The notes beneath the pieces are model-generated. The model was not told the origin of the DNA and made no database searches. It worked only from the letters and a program-made list of their open reading frames with translations. Below are positions 10,347-21,934 of a stretch of DNA of 64,000 nucleotides, in pieces (position 1 is the first letter of the stretch; each line of letters begins with the position of its first letter). A program made the translations under genes and the position numbers. Origin of the DNA: Trichobilharzia szidati (taxonomy: Eukaryota; Platyhelminthes; Trematoda; Strigeidida; Schistosomatidae). The stretch is from the NCBI GenBank assembly GCA_944472155.2, contig OX235272.1, forward strand, positions 97,098,020 to 97,162,019, read 5' to 3'.

Positions 10347-11394
10347 AACACATATTCGTTTGGATTTTCATGTATTCAAATTTGAAAAATCAATTAATTG
10401 CAAAGTAAGTGTGCAGTATTTTTAAACAATAACTTGATAACATGATTAAATCATATTAGAAATGAATAATATAGCTTTGAATTCTTACTTCATCGAGTCC
10501 TATTGTATGAGAGATTGCAGGTGAACTGAATTGGTTCATACAGTTGTGTCAGATTACCTAGTCTTAAAGTGTAGCATTTCACAAATAATGTAAATCAATT
10601 CAAAGAAGAAGACATTTAAACAAAAACTAGAATACAGTGGTGTGCGTCATCTCTTCATATTGAACAACTTGAAAACGGAGTTAACTCTGGTTACCAATAC
10701 TACATTTTTTAAAATTAGCGTGTTAACTAAAAGAATAGGAAGTCTACCTTCTTTTTTACATAATCACTCAGCTATTTAATTAGTTATGTCATATATTAGG
10801 AACTCAGTAAATAAAGTAGTCAAGAAAATCAAAACGTAACCACTCAACTGCTGACAGTTAATTGTTATCTTCCTTGTAAACAGTGTTTCTGAATTGTGTT
10901 GTGAATATTATTTAATGTCAATTCTTATTAAGGTCTGTCTGTGAAAATCACCTTCTTCCCATTACTACATGTACATCCTCATTCTGTCACTCACACATAC
11001 ACACAGGCACATATTCTAACAGTATTGCCACCTAAAATTTACTCACTGTCATGTTTTTATGTTGAAGTTCGAGTTATCATGTATAAAAATTTACTCGTCT
11101 TGAGTATGCAAAAGTTTCATATTACCATTTAAAAACAAAAAAGAATTGTAGATACTTGTTTCCAGGTCAGTGTACGTGTGTATGTTAGTTTTTCTGGGTG
11201 GTCTAATAAATAAATTAGTGGAAAAAAAAGAGTTGTGGTTACAATGTTCTGTCATACAAAATATAGAAAAAATGAATTCAGTTTTAGTTTTCAATAGCTG
11301 AACAGCTGGTCACAAATAAATATTGATGTTTTGTTTGAGAGAAAAAAAGTAGCCAGTTAAACGTCGTTCTCACTCAGGCTGTTTTCAAATGTAA
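10347..11394. other. Intergenic, nothing recognised
   Basis: AT-rich with a short CA-rich patch near 10,990-11,010. No repeat family or exon recognised. Confidence 0.5.
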
Positions 11395-11765
11395 TCACCA
11401 ACTGACTTCAGTTAAAGAACCACTGAAAACCAGCAGGAAGTACAGGATAACTATTTCGTTCCTGTTTTGGACTATCCAACAGTATGCACCTACGACCTTC
11501 AGGTTAGAAGGAGAGCTCATTGACCATTTAGCCACTGGGAGTGAATCCAATAACTAATTCACCAATTCTTACTTATGCTGATTCGCCGTATGTAGTACGA
11601 CCGACTGACAATGCTATCGGTGAGTATCTTTACTCATGCTTAATATGGTGACCGCGGCTGATCACGACTTCCCACTTAGACTCTGGCCAACTTCATTCTG
11701 TAGTCAATTACTAGTGAGCAACAGATGAATTTTCAAGTTTCGGCCTGCAAGGGGATTGAAAGTAA
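11395..11765 (-). mobile_element. Family B copy, single arm plus centre
   Basis: Starts with the end block TGACTTCAGTTAAAGAACC, then a hammerhead relic on the minus strand (GTCC with AAAACA loop, GAAAT), the tRNA-like region, and the central segment that in the palindromes lies between the arms. No right arm follows, so this copy is truncated. Confidence 0.6.
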
Positions 11766-12295
11766 TTCAGTCTCAACCCGGAGTGAGGCAAAAGACTAAT
11801 TTTGTCCGATGTGTGGTGCGATTTTGATAGGAAAGACAACAGTCACTTACACCAGTGGTTGAAATGACATTTAGATAACAGGTATGTATGTACAACAGAA
11901 TATGAGTAAATCTCATGGATTGCTGTTACTAGTCCTATCATAATCCAAACTCCCTTTCACATCCAACCAACAGTCTTGTAAATGTCTAAATTAGTCTTCT
12001 AACCAAGGTTATCTAAGGCAGTAATTCTAATCTTTTCCTCTCATCCAAGTGAGTCTTCAAACTGAGGGGAATTAAAAAATCAGATCTTACTATGAAATGC
12101 TCAAGTATAATATTATCATTCGGGTTTGTGATGGATTTTGTCCACTGGCATCCAGGGCTGTCTGAATTTCATTGTTACATTATTTTCAACCCATCGATAA
12201 GTTACAGTAAGCCCACTAATCGATGTAATGGATGAATAAAGAGAGTATTTAACTTTCCACAGGCTGTTATGTAACTGATTTCTACTAAGCTTTAT
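11766..12295. other. Intergenic, nothing recognised
   Basis: No feature recognised. Confidence 0.5.
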
Positions 12296-12505
12296 ACTGG
12301 AATGCTCTCGAACCACGTGGAATGTTCGTGTACGATTCCCGAGAAACGTGCGCCGAAACCTAGAATTGTTTACTAGCTGGTAGCAAGTCCATTAAAGAAG
12401 GAGGTTGAGCAAGATGCTGCCAACCCTGTCCCGTAAAAAAACACCGCTAGTGAAGCTTGAAGCCCTGGGTTTCACTGGAAACGCAAAGGAATGGTAAAAA
12501 AACTA
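12296..12505 (+). mobile_element. SINE A, plus strand, decayed head
   Basis: B-box remnant TACGATTCCCGAG near 12,330, then the SINE A body and the 3' end GAAGCCCTGGGTTTCACTGG near 12,461, followed by an A-rich tail. Confidence 0.65.
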
Positions 12506-13034
12506 AGTGTAACTCGGTCAAATATGAACTCCATCTTAAAATTATATCTTTTTCTTTGAAAATACATCCAACTTAGTTACTTACTTACTACCACAGTACC
12601 CAAGTTTTACACATATATTAACATACCACTTTGGTTGGTTTAGGTAATAATGTAAATGCTGCCTCCCAAGAGAGAGTTGCTATGATCACATATTTTTCTA
12701 TAAGACATCAAATACCTAATTCACAATTATTCTTAATATTAAATACCAGAAACAATCATTTAGTGATGCTTCAAAGTTGGAATAATTCCAGAGAGGATTG
12801 CGATAGTACTTTAATGCTTTGGTGGTTCCATACACAGTCTACTGTATCGAAACATAGTCTTTCTATCCTTCCTTGTATATATGTCATGATTCATTAGCAA
12901 GTAACTAGAACTATGTTTATAAGGTGACTTTAATTAAATCAAGTCATTTTTGTTCTCCAGACGAATAAGAGTTTCCTTCACATGTAGCTAATAGTTTTTT
13001 TTAGTTTTTCTGCTTATGTTGTTTCTTTCTGAGG
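12506..13034. other. Intergenic, nothing recognised
   Basis: An 88-codon plus-strand ORF (12,631-12,897) has no recognisable domain and no exon signals I trust. Confidence 0.5.
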
Positions 13035-13182
13035 TGAAGTTGTTAGCCCTACATCCACCCTTTCCTTTTTACTGGACTTACTACTGGCTAAGCGAGGTTT
13101 AGAAGTGTGTCAGCCGAGGACTGAAATGCGACCATGTGAGTGGTTGGCGAGAGTTCTACCCCTGAACCACTGATCCATTTAT
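13035..13182 (-). mobile_element. SINE A, minus strand, decayed
   Basis: SINE A body with the landmark GGCTAAGCGAGGTTTAGAAG near 13,087 and a decayed B box (GACTGAAATGC). The 3' block shared with the LINE is hardly visible. Confidence 0.55.
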
Positions 13183-13242
13183 CTATTTGTATATTTTATA
13201 AGTGTATATTCTTCAAGAGTTGGCTTGTAAGGATTCGATTTG

Positions 13243-13300
13243 TTTTTTCGAGTTTGACCACGGAATGATATCAGTTATATCCGTGATCAAACTCGAAAAA
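13243..13300. repeat. Perfect-arm hairpin
   Basis: TTTTTCGAGTTTGA(C)CACGGA on the left is matched by TCCGTGATCAAACTCGAAAAA on the right, with a loop of about 16 nt. Small palindromic element or end-pair remnant of a repeat; function unknown. Confidence 0.7.
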
Positions 13301-13631
13301 GTAAATGTGTATTCATTCACGCATATCATGATTATATTTAGTGGATTACGTTTCGAACAACAGTATGGAATAATATACAACTGCAGTGGTTAGGTTTATT
13401 TACTCATAGAAATAACCTGCTGTGAGTGACGACCTACTTGAATCAGTGGGCTACCTTAATTTCCATTCAATATATTGCATCGAATTTCCTCTATGGCTTT
13501 TTGTTTAAACTATTCAGTTATGTTCTTCGGTCGAAAAATGTACTCACACATATTTTTAACTGGTTTTCAACCTAACTCTCTGCATTTCTCGATGGATATT
13601 ATAGAAAATTATCATAGAGGTTTGGCTTGTG

Positions 13632-14042
13632 CTACAGATCAAACAGAATTTCATTATGCGATACACTAACGTTTATCATTTTATCTGAGGATTCTGGAAG
13701 AAGAGAATATATATTAAGAAGTGAATTATGCTGAAAATTTTGTACAATGTTTAAACATTTGTCTAGATTAAGCATTACTTTCTGGCTATTTTCATAATAA
13801 AGACTTTCATAAATGAATGGGCATTTGTTGCTAAATAGATTATTGTCTTTTGATTGAAAGATTGGACATCCCAACCCTTCTGAATCCCAGTTATTTACAG
13901 ACATGGACAAATTGTCCGGTTCAGAATTAAAAGGATTTAGTGTAAAGACTGAGAAAAATAGCTCAGTAGTGATTAAACACAATGGAAAAACTCCTGTTAA
14001 AATGATAGCTACCAGCAGAATCCAGGATACGAGTTTCTTCAT
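13632..14042 (-). CDS. Hypothetical ORF, 136 codons, signal-peptide-like start
   Basis: An uninterrupted minus-strand reading frame from an ATG at 14,042. The first 30 residues look like a secretion signal (basic MKK, then a long hydrophobic run ILLVAIILTGVFPLCLI). The rest is hydrophilic with four further cysteines and several possible N-glycosylation sites. I recognise no family. The start codon lies inside the hammerhead segment of an Sm-alpha-like repeat (14,019-14,067), so the hydrophobic start is partly repeat-derived. It could be a chance ORF in AT-rich DNA, or an exon of an unrecognised gene that recruited a repeat. No promoter or poly(A) signal decides this. Confidence 0.2.
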   Translation of the reverse strand: MKKLVSWILLVAIILTGVFPLCLITTELFFSVFTLNPFNSEPDNLSMSVNNWDSEGLGCPIFQSKDNNLFSNKCPFIYESLYYENSQKVMLNLDKCLNIVQNFQHNSLLNIYSLLPESSDKMINVSVSHNEILFDL

Positions 14043-14200
14043 CTCCTGAACTCGTCAGCCGGATTTACTTGCATCCACATAGGGTCGGTCTAACCAGTTG
14101 TCTTCTATTTATCAGTGTTATACCTGTGACACAAGAAAGACTCAAAATTCAATCGTTAGGCCTATAGCTCAATGATACTATTTGGCCTGATGACCATAAT
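14019..14200 (-). mobile_element. Sm-alpha-like repeat with near-complete hammerhead
   Basis: On the minus strand, stem I halves AATCCGG and CTGGATT pair over 7 bp (one G-U), and the core CTGACGA fits CUGANGA. GAAAC and an ATC cleavage triplet follow. Stem II is reduced to TTC/GAA with an unpaired first base, and the second stem III pair is C-A. The tRNA-like head lies to the right and is decayed. Confidence 0.55.
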
Positions 14201-14309
14201 GATTAACAGTATGGAGCATTAAGGTTTTTGAAGTTAACACTGAAGATTTTATCCATAAAGACAATGACAGCGTAAAAATTAAAGTGTTCAACTTAAGAAA
14301 CACAACAAC

Positions 14310-14620
14310 ACCTAAGACCTTCAAGTCACGGGATGAAGATCGTTGACCATCCAACCACTTGGGCTGGAATTCAGTGACCTGTTAATTTCAACTTTTGTCA
14401 GTTTGTGATATAACACTACCCTGAACCAGTTTCAGGGCGTCCAGCCAGTAGCCGTCAATGAGCTGGAGATTAATATTTAGACTATGGAAATTTGTTGTGA
14501 TCTGGATTAATTTCAGTGTAGATTTCGTCATGTGTCCCCTGATTCTCAATGATCTCTAACTGATGTCAGTTCGTGACGAAATTTACACTGAAATTAATTC
14601 AAATCCTTACAAAAACTGAT
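14310..14620. repeat. Family B remnant with terminal inverted repeat
   Basis: 14,310-14,470 is the tRNA-like and central part on the minus strand. 14,503-14,608 is an inverted repeat: the left half GGATTAATTTCAGTGTAGAT is matched by TTTACACTGAAATTAATTC on the right, around the TCTCTAACTGATGTCAGTT end block. Confidence 0.5.
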
Positions 14621-14784
14621 TATTTAAAAATGGCAAAGAATTAGTAGAATTATGATGTAAAAGGAAAATACGTAGAGTTTTTCACCTGTGAGTACAAAGA
14701 TGCATACCTGTCCACGATGACAAACAGTCCCTTGCTCCACTAATTACGAAAATATCTTCTTTTCAGTTTTTTCACTGATTTCCT

Positions 14785-14880
14785 TCATTCTTTGATTTCC
14801 AAGTGGAAGGCAGGACTTCAAGTTTTGAGGCTTCCTTGGCAATCATGTATTCTAGCCTCGCACCCAATCTTCTGTCTGTC
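14785..14880 (-). mobile_element. SINE A 3' part
   Basis: CCAAGTGGAAGGCAGGACTTC is the reverse complement of the 3' end shared with the LINE, followed by the body landmark CTAGCCTCGCACCCAATCTT. The tRNA-like head is absent. Confidence 0.5.
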
Positions 14881-15214
14881 ATTGATTTATTAGTACAGAA
14901 TATCACATTCCAGAAGACTACACAGTTGTGCTAGACTCGGTGTAGACTATTTTCACCTAGTAAGACAAATAACCCAGTTAGATTTCCACTTCAGACACTG
15001 TATTTTCGGTTGAGTATTCATGTGGATAGAAGAATCAGGCCACGATTGCTTCTTCCTTCTCTTAACAACACCAAATATTTACGATATTATTTGTTTACCC
15101 TTGTAAACCGAACTTATCAGGCTGATTTCGGCACCTGAGCTCTCCGAACGGATTCCTCTATATCACCATTATTTCTAAATTGAAATTACATGCGGCTTAC
15201 AGTGGAAACGAAGA

Positions 15215-15345
15215 CGCGAGTTTCTTCCTGTTTGACACAAGTCAGATGGATACATCTGCAAAGCGGTGAATGGTGATGTCCCCATGGAAACTCGATGATG
15301 AGTGCTGGGTTCGAATCTCAGTCATGTGTGCAAATACATTGATCG
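15215..15345 (-). mobile_element. Sm-alpha-like repeat, decayed hammerhead
   Basis: Minus strand: B-box remnant GAGATTCGAACCC near 15,320, then a hammerhead relic with CTGACTT, AAACAGGAAGAAAC and CGCGTC. The core is mutated at the last two bases. Confidence 0.5.
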
Positions 15346-15499
15346 AAAGAACTGAAACGTGAGTGTTGAATTTCACTGAAAGCCATCACCAAGCAAATAA
15401 CGTCAATCATTTAGACTAAATACTCAAACTAATTAATTGTAAAAGACGGAATTACACTTTTTAAAAGCTGCTTTACAAAGGGAAAACGAATGTTTAAAT

Positions 15500-15935
15500 T
15501 TCAATGTAGACTTCGTTAGGAATCACCACCAGCTGGAGATCATTAATGTCCACACAGTACTAGACAGCTACTTCACCCCAGTCTGAAACTCCTCAGCAGT
15601 GAGCCACTGGGGGCCACCGTGTCACAGTGAAATGGATGCTCATCGAAGGCATTCGTTATAGGTAGCGCTATATCACTAATAGATAAAGTTAGAATTAGCA
15701 GGTTTTTAAATTCAGGCCCAGGTGACTGGATAGGCATTGAGCTCGGATTCGTAACTGAAATCTGTCAGGCTCGATCCTTGGTGGGGTCGTGGGTGTGCAC
15801 TGTTGAAGAGTCTCAAACTAGGACGAAACAACTGTCAAGTACACCTCAGTTTTCAATGCTCTGTAACTGATGCTGGTTGATGACGAAATCTACATTGAAG
15901 ATAATTCAAATCCCCACAAAAACTCATAACCTAAG
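15500..15935. repeat. Family B inverted pair, diverged
   Basis: The left part (15,500-15,620) is a minus-strand fragment. The right part (15,680-15,930) is a fuller plus-strand copy with B-box remnant GCTCGATCCTTGG, hammerhead TTGAAGA (first core base C to T), stem II GTCT/GGAC, GAAAC and GTC, then the GTAACTGATGCTGG end. Confidence 0.6.
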
Positions 15936-16638
15936 TGTATAAATCATTTATTTATTTATTTATTCAAATTTCAGTAATCTTCAAAACATGAATTTTGATT
16001 GGCACAAGGTGGATTAAAGTGTTCTAGTTATGTATACACATGTGATTTCACATGTTATACATATTATGACTCCGCGAATCAACTACCACACTTGTTTATA
16101 CTGATTTCATACCCATCTGTGATACAAAAACCAATATTTTCTTCTCTTCTTTTTCATTCTATCCAATCATTTCTCATCCCTTATTAAATAAAGATGAGAA
16201 TTTATTAGCCAATCAAAATATTAAAAATAGATGTATATGTGTGACCATTGCGGAAATGTGTCATAGAATGTTGACACAGTTAAAAGTAGTGGGTGACAGA
16301 AGGGGATAGGGGTAAGAGTAAAGTGTAGCTGTAGGATAAATTTTAGTTGTAATCATCACCACCACCACCTCTCCTCTCTGAATGTTTTAAATCATTTGAT
16401 TTAATGCATTGTATATTGTTTGTCATTACCATATAGTAGTGATAACAGACACTAAAGGAGTTCCACTTGCGAAACACAGCTGCATTTATTTTTAACACTT
16501 TCCTTTGACGGGATTAAATAACTAACTAATTGCACGGGGAATAACTGAAGGTAAACATAGTATTTTCATTATGAGTTAATTCGATTTTGTATCTTCCTTC
16601 TTACGGTACTACTGAATACCATGATAGCTTCAATAATT
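15936..16638. other. Intergenic, nothing recognised
   Basis: Contains a short TTTA run at about 15,946-15,964. No other feature recognised. Confidence 0.5.
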
Positions 16639-16826
16639 TTCTTCATTATTTTGTATTCCGAGTGGAACATAGGGCTTCAAGCTTGATCTGTGAAGTTCCA
16701 GTAAGAGCAGTATTGTTCTAGCCCCACCATCAGCCAGGCAAGGTATAGAAGAGTGTTGACCGGGAATCGAACCCGAACTATGTGAGTGGTTGATGAGTGT
16801 TCTACCACTGAATTGCCGATCCATTT
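16639..16826 (-). mobile_element. SINE A, minus strand
   Basis: 3' block TCCGAGTGGAACATAGGGCT at the left; B box visible as CCGGGAATCGAACCC (16,760-16,774); A-box remnant near 16,800. The head ends at GATCCATTTT. Confidence 0.75.
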
Positions 16827-17984
16827 TCAACTGCGTTGATTATAATTTTCTCTTAGTTGTTTTGCACAAGTGTGTTTATGTATGACTTCTGAAAGATAAT
16901 TCTTATAACTACCGAAATTAGTGTAGAAGTAGCATATACACGTCAGAAATGCAGAAGTTTTTAATATTAGATACCAGTAACTTTTATTCAATGGTGACTA
17001 TCTGTCTGATCCTAACTGCTGGCGGAAATCTGTCATTCAAAAGCGTAATTATATCAGTATATCTAGTGACACAGTGTTTCTGTACACTAGGGCATACTTT
17101 ATCCAGATGTGGGATACTAAAACTAGTCAGTCTTGATTGGGGTTCATTCTTAGTCTAGAATTCAAATGGTCCTGATTGTCTGTTATTCAATTTCGAATTC
17201 AGAGACTGCACCACAATGATATTTGATTAAGTATTGACCCTATTGTTAACGCTGTTTATCAGCACTAAGAGCCACATTTTAATTAATGTCGCAAGCTTTT
17301 TTGAAGAATTCATTGACTGTCTGCAGTTATTAACTGATATTAAAGCTCGAGTAATTCTTTTAATCATTTTTTCAAAACTGATGTATTAATGGACTCAAGT
17401 TAGTGAAGTCAAATGACATGGCCTATTTAACCTTCAAAGCTAGCTAAAAGTAATTAGAAATTTTTCCACTCTTCAACACTCATGTCAAATTAATACTAAA
17501 TATTGCCTTGTTTTTTTTCTTCTTAAAACTGCCGTTGATACAAAATTCTCATATAATTTATCTAACATCCAGATTAATTGACTTTACATAGGGATTTTAT
17601 CATGAGTGAAATATCGAGTACTTAAGGGGAGTTTTAAATTTAAGTGAGTCCCACAATTACTGCAATTATGGTAGACTACGTAACATATTTGAATCAATGA
17701 TGTAACAGGTGGTTACTAGACTTCCAAACTTTGAGTCACAGCAGATTTTGAACCAGTTGTCTGTGAAGTAAAAGATCCAGCTACCGACAAGATATTAATA
17801 TCTCTTTTTTTGTCCAGTCACCTTGTTAATTTGTTACTAGCATTATTATGGCTTGTTCCAAGAATTGGAAGTGTTATTCTTTGTAATGGACGCTTTTTGT
17901 GCGGCATCATGATTCGTTCATTCAAGAGAAATCATAAATTTATACGACAAATCTATTTTAAGGTGCTCGATTGGTTTCAAAGTG
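16827..17984. other. Intergenic, nothing recognised
   Basis: No repeat family or exon recognised. Confidence 0.5.
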
Positions 17985-18350
17985 GGATTCGTCATGAACC
18001 AAAATCACTTAAAAAACCAGTGCGAACTACAGAGCTCTGGACCACTGTTTCCTCCTATTCAGAGACTCTCCAGCAGTGCACGTCCATTGTCCCATCGGGG
18101 ATGGAACCCAGTACCTTCAGGTTACTGGGCAAGCCTGTTGATTGTTTATCTACTAGATTGATATCCCGTAAACTTTAAATTTTAACTTCTCTCATTTCGA
18201 AGAATATAGTGTCTTCGTCATCGGATGTCATTCGTGGGTATCTATGTTCACACCTGACATGATAGTTCTCTCAGCATAAGTTTCTTATTAAAACACTAAG
18301 ACATCCTTCCCATAGTCAGTCAGTAATGAGCAGTGGTTTAATTTTCAAGT
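17985..18350 (-). mobile_element. Family B copy with fairly complete hammerhead
   Basis: Minus strand: core CTGGAGA (one change from CUGANGA, the A before N), stem II with CTC/GAG, GAAAC, 4-nt loop AGTG and GTC, then CAGAGCTC. B-box region GGGATGGAACCC near 18,100. The central segment of the family lies to the right. Confidence 0.6.
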
Positions 18351-18649
18351 GTTGTATTGTAGTATACACATTCTAAAAAAAGTAATTCACTTAAATAATA
18401 TGAAGGACTTATCACTAATCTCTCTAGCCTACACTTGTGTCTGAACACATAACTAGGATATTTTATTTAGTTTCAGTTTGTATTAGAACTGAAAGAAAGT
18501 GAAGTCATTCATATAATGCATGTCTTTCCTAGAAAATTTCGTGATAACTTAACAGTTTTTTTTAAAAACGAGGACAGATTGTTTAGTCTCCACTTATTAA
18601 TGAAGGAACGAAATATGCTATAATTGTGAGTAGATTCACAGATTTCATA

Positions 18650-19075
18650 ATGAACTGAGAACCCTCAGGTTACAAGGATAATATATTACTATTCAATTAC
18701 TGGTTAGGAATATAATGGTGCATGAATTCCAACTTCTGTAAGTTCGTTCTTCAATACCTGACCAGAGGATGAACTTGTTCGAGACGTAACCGACGGGGCC
18801 AGCCATGTTGCATGTGAGGATAGATACTCACTGGTGATATTAGATGGCAGTGACACCATATCGTCTGGACTGACAGAAGTTAGAATTCAAAGATTACTGA
18901 ATTTCAGTTTGATGGCTGAATAATCAACTGGCTGGCCTCGTAACCTGAAGATGGTGGGTTTGATGCGTGATGGAATCGTGAGTGTGCACTGTTGGAGGAT
19001 CCCAAAGTAGGTGGAAACAGTTGTCCAGTGCTGTCTGGTTTTCATGAAAAAATTTACCTTTAAATCATCTCAACT
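18650..19075. repeat. Family B inverted pair, diverged
   Basis: Left arm 18,655-18,765 (minus) and right arm 18,880-19,065 (plus) share the ATTCCAACTTCTGT block in opposite orientation. The right arm has a decayed hammerhead (TTGGAGG, GAAACAGTTGTC). It ends about 0.6 kb upstream of the Pax3/7 start codon. Confidence 0.6.
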
Positions 19076-19728
19076 TCTACATCCCAATAGTTTATAGTTA
19101 TATGAATTCTGTGTAGAAATCATCCTATTAGATAAAATGGGTTCATAACTCTGGAGGGTATATCTTAGGGAGTCCACATATTTTAAATTGATTTCATACT
19201 GGGAACTTGTTATCCACCTATATATTTCACCATTTTTGCAATCCATCTTTGGGTCTCTTATTTACTGTTATTAGATTCATTATTTAGAAGTTACAACTCA
19301 TTATTATGCTTTCTGGAATTCAAGTCACCTGGTCTCCTAAAAAATTAATCTCTGACATGAACTTCAAACGAACACATTTGTAGACGCTAGTTCATTTCCT
19401 AGTAATTATTACAAAAATTATGAAAACCGGTGTTTTTTTATACAGTACATTAGTTGAGTAGACTAAGCATCTTCTCGTTTGTGATAGTTGGTGTGAAGGT
19501 TAGACTATAATCCATAGAGGTGTGCAAAGCATTATAGTCATGTTAAATAAGGGAAGTTAAATTTGTAGTTATAGTTAACACTTCTTAACTAAAACAAAAG
19601 AACATACCAGTTTGTTATTTAAAAAGTTTGTTAATTTATTTTCCAGACAGCAATCATTGCCACTCTTGTTATTTGCTATTATCAACGTCACCAAAATCAT
19701 CGCTACTGAAGTCTTCATCGGAAGAAAA
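19076..19728 (+). promoter_or_regulatory. Pax3/7 upstream region and possible 5' splice acceptor
   Basis: No clear TATA box. A strong acceptor-like sequence TTTATTTTCCAG ends at 19,646, so the first coding exon may be preceded by a 5' untranslated exon. The reading frame is open upstream of the chosen ATG to another ATG at 19,612, but that would place the acceptor inside coding sequence. Confidence 0.3.
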
Positions 19729-20533
19729 ATGGAGGATACCGGAGATCTGTCAAAGAAGACCACTGAGACACTATTTAATTCATACCGTACAAGTATTACC
19801 CCGTCATCTTCAGACACAACAACCCGTTCACTATCTTCGATTATTAACACTTCTACTACTACTACTAGTAGTAGTACTAATATTAGCACTTCATTACAAC
19901 AAACACCATGTTTGTCATCACATCCAATATTCAATTATGATTTTGCTTCAACAGCCTATAAAGAATGGTTGTGTATTATGAATCAATTACATCATAGCAC
20001 AACAGATTCACACCAGTTCCCAAATCTATCGAAATTTAATCAGAATTATCTTGGACTAACTGAAACAACGACCAGAACAACAGTGAACACACAATGTTCT
20101 TCACCACCCCTCACAACAGAAAGTAATGCTACAAATTCATCTATAAACAGTTTGACTAAATTGATGAATAGAACAAGTGACTGTATAGATAGTCTACCAG
20201 AAAATAAGATGCAGTCTGCTTTAATTAATCCTAATAATTTAACATCGCAATATTATTATTACTACTATTATTATGGTTTACAAAATGCGCAAAAACTACT
20301 TCATTCTCAACAGAATACATCAATGAATAATAATATGTTACTGGATAAAACAAAACTTAATGAAACATCATTATCATCATCATCGTCGTTATCATTGAAT
20401 ACAGATGAAAAACAAAATTCATTGAAACATCTAACAACATCATGTACCGCAGTTTCAACAACTTTAACTAAATGTATTGATGCCAATAGTCATTTATATT
20501 CTTCATCGAAATATTCGCCTATTCTGTTTGAAG
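19729..20533 (+). CDS. pax3/7: Pax3/7 exon 1: N-terminal low-complexity region
   Basis: Encodes residues 1-268 and the first base of codon 269. The start ATG was chosen for its context (A at -3, G at +4) and because it follows a likely splice acceptor. The sequence is rich in Ser, Thr and Asn with no domain; it contains a run of eight Tyr (about 20,251-20,274) and Ser runs. Pax3/7 proteins usually have only a few tens of residues before the paired domain, so this extension is odd. It belongs to the gene because the frame is open for 268 codons and its donor (GAAG then GTAAAT, cut after 20,533) restores the first Gly of the paired domain exactly when joined to exon 2. Confidence 0.75.
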
Positions 20534-21377
20534 GTAAATTAATTATCACTGTTGGTATTTATTTCTACAAGAAGTTGGTTGGTACATAAATATTACTTTT
20601 TATTCAATATTCATGTTGACAACAATAATAAGATCAGTTGTGTAAAATAAAATAAAGTATCTTGACTCTAAGGTATGCACTCCGGATGGTGCGTAGGATA
20701 TCATAGGATCTAGATTTCGTTTATGGAGTTGGAATTTAAACTGTCTATGAGATTCGAATCCATATTATCCAGTTCTAAAGACTGAAATCAGCATTTTGTG
20801 GGATTGGTTGCTGATTTGAAATTATCTGAAGGTGAAATGTTTAATCGCCATAATTCTGAACTCTAAACTGTGTCCTAGGAATAATCCAGACACCTATAAA
20901 TAGGCTAAAGTGACTACATAGTGCTGCATATATTTTCATTAGGAATTACAAAAAATAGTCAAATTCGTATTTAAAATTTTCAGTTATGACATCTGATCAT
21001 TGGATGCATGATGGATTAGTTATAGAAATACTTTGGAGGTTGTCTTCGTGCTTGATAAAATATAACAGACTCTTGACCAAATTTAAAACAAAAACTAATG
21101 CTGCGAAATGGGTCAGAATTAGAGACCCCTCACTGGATGGCATCCTGCTGTAACAACTTGGGTTTCTGTTTCAATTCCAATCATCAGAACATAATATCAT
21201 CTAAAGTTTGCAGAATTAAAGTTATCAGCATATTAAAAGGTTGACATTTTAAATTTGATGTTATTCTTTGTTGGGAGACGTATAACGTGCCTACTGTGGG
21301 TTGTGGTGTGCATCTTTATTTTTTTCTCCCGTAGATATAATGGGGATTTGTAGCTCAGGTGGATGATTTTTATGTGA

Positions 21378-21509
21378 TTGTGCTCTCTGAATTAGATGGT
21401 TTAGTTGCGAAACTAAAAGCTCACTTCAAACTTAAGTATACGCTGAGAATGTTGTCTAACAAAAGAGAATAAAAGCTTCACAACTAAACCTGCTCAGAGA
21501 ACACAACTA
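21378..21509. repeat. Inverted pair of Penelope-like terminal sequences
   Basis: TTGTGCTCTCTGAATTAGAT at 21,378 and, on the minus strand, TTGTGTTCTCTGAGCAGG from 21,508 are facing copies, each followed by TTTAGTTG. The same sequence (TTGTGTTCTCTGAGCTGGTT) occurs at 61,453 next to the Penelope-like element, so both are probably the untranslated or terminal part of that family. Confidence 0.5.
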
Positions 21510-21934
21510 CACCTGATATTTCTCTTTTATCTGGATATAAAATATGCATGCTCCAGTGTATAGCCAAGACACTAGGAAACAGTTTTCATTATTATCGAAA
21601 GCTATAAACCTCTACTATTTGATTTACAAGTTAAACAAGGATCATACTCGATAGTTTATGTACATTCGTTATGGAAGTCATCATAACTGCACACCATTAT
21701 AAGTGACGAAATCTGTTGTGAATGTGTGAAAAGGTGTCTAAAAACTACCATTTGTTACCTTGGAAATACATCAAGCGAATGGGATATGATTTACTTGTTG
21801 ACTTATCCTTTGTTCTTTTTTTTATTAGGTAATCATGTATAACAATTTTAGGAATGGTTAAAATCACTTTAATTATTCATGTGCTAAGTAAACACATCAA
21901 AAAGTATCAAACATAGCTCACTTTTAATTGATGG

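Noticed and set aside
12631..12897. 88-codon ORF
   Set aside because: No domain similarity and no partner exon; composition like the surrounding non-coding DNA.
19575..19934. 119-codon minus-strand ORF opposite Pax3/7 exon 1
   Set aside because: It is the antisense shadow of Ser/Thr-rich triplet repeats in exon 1.
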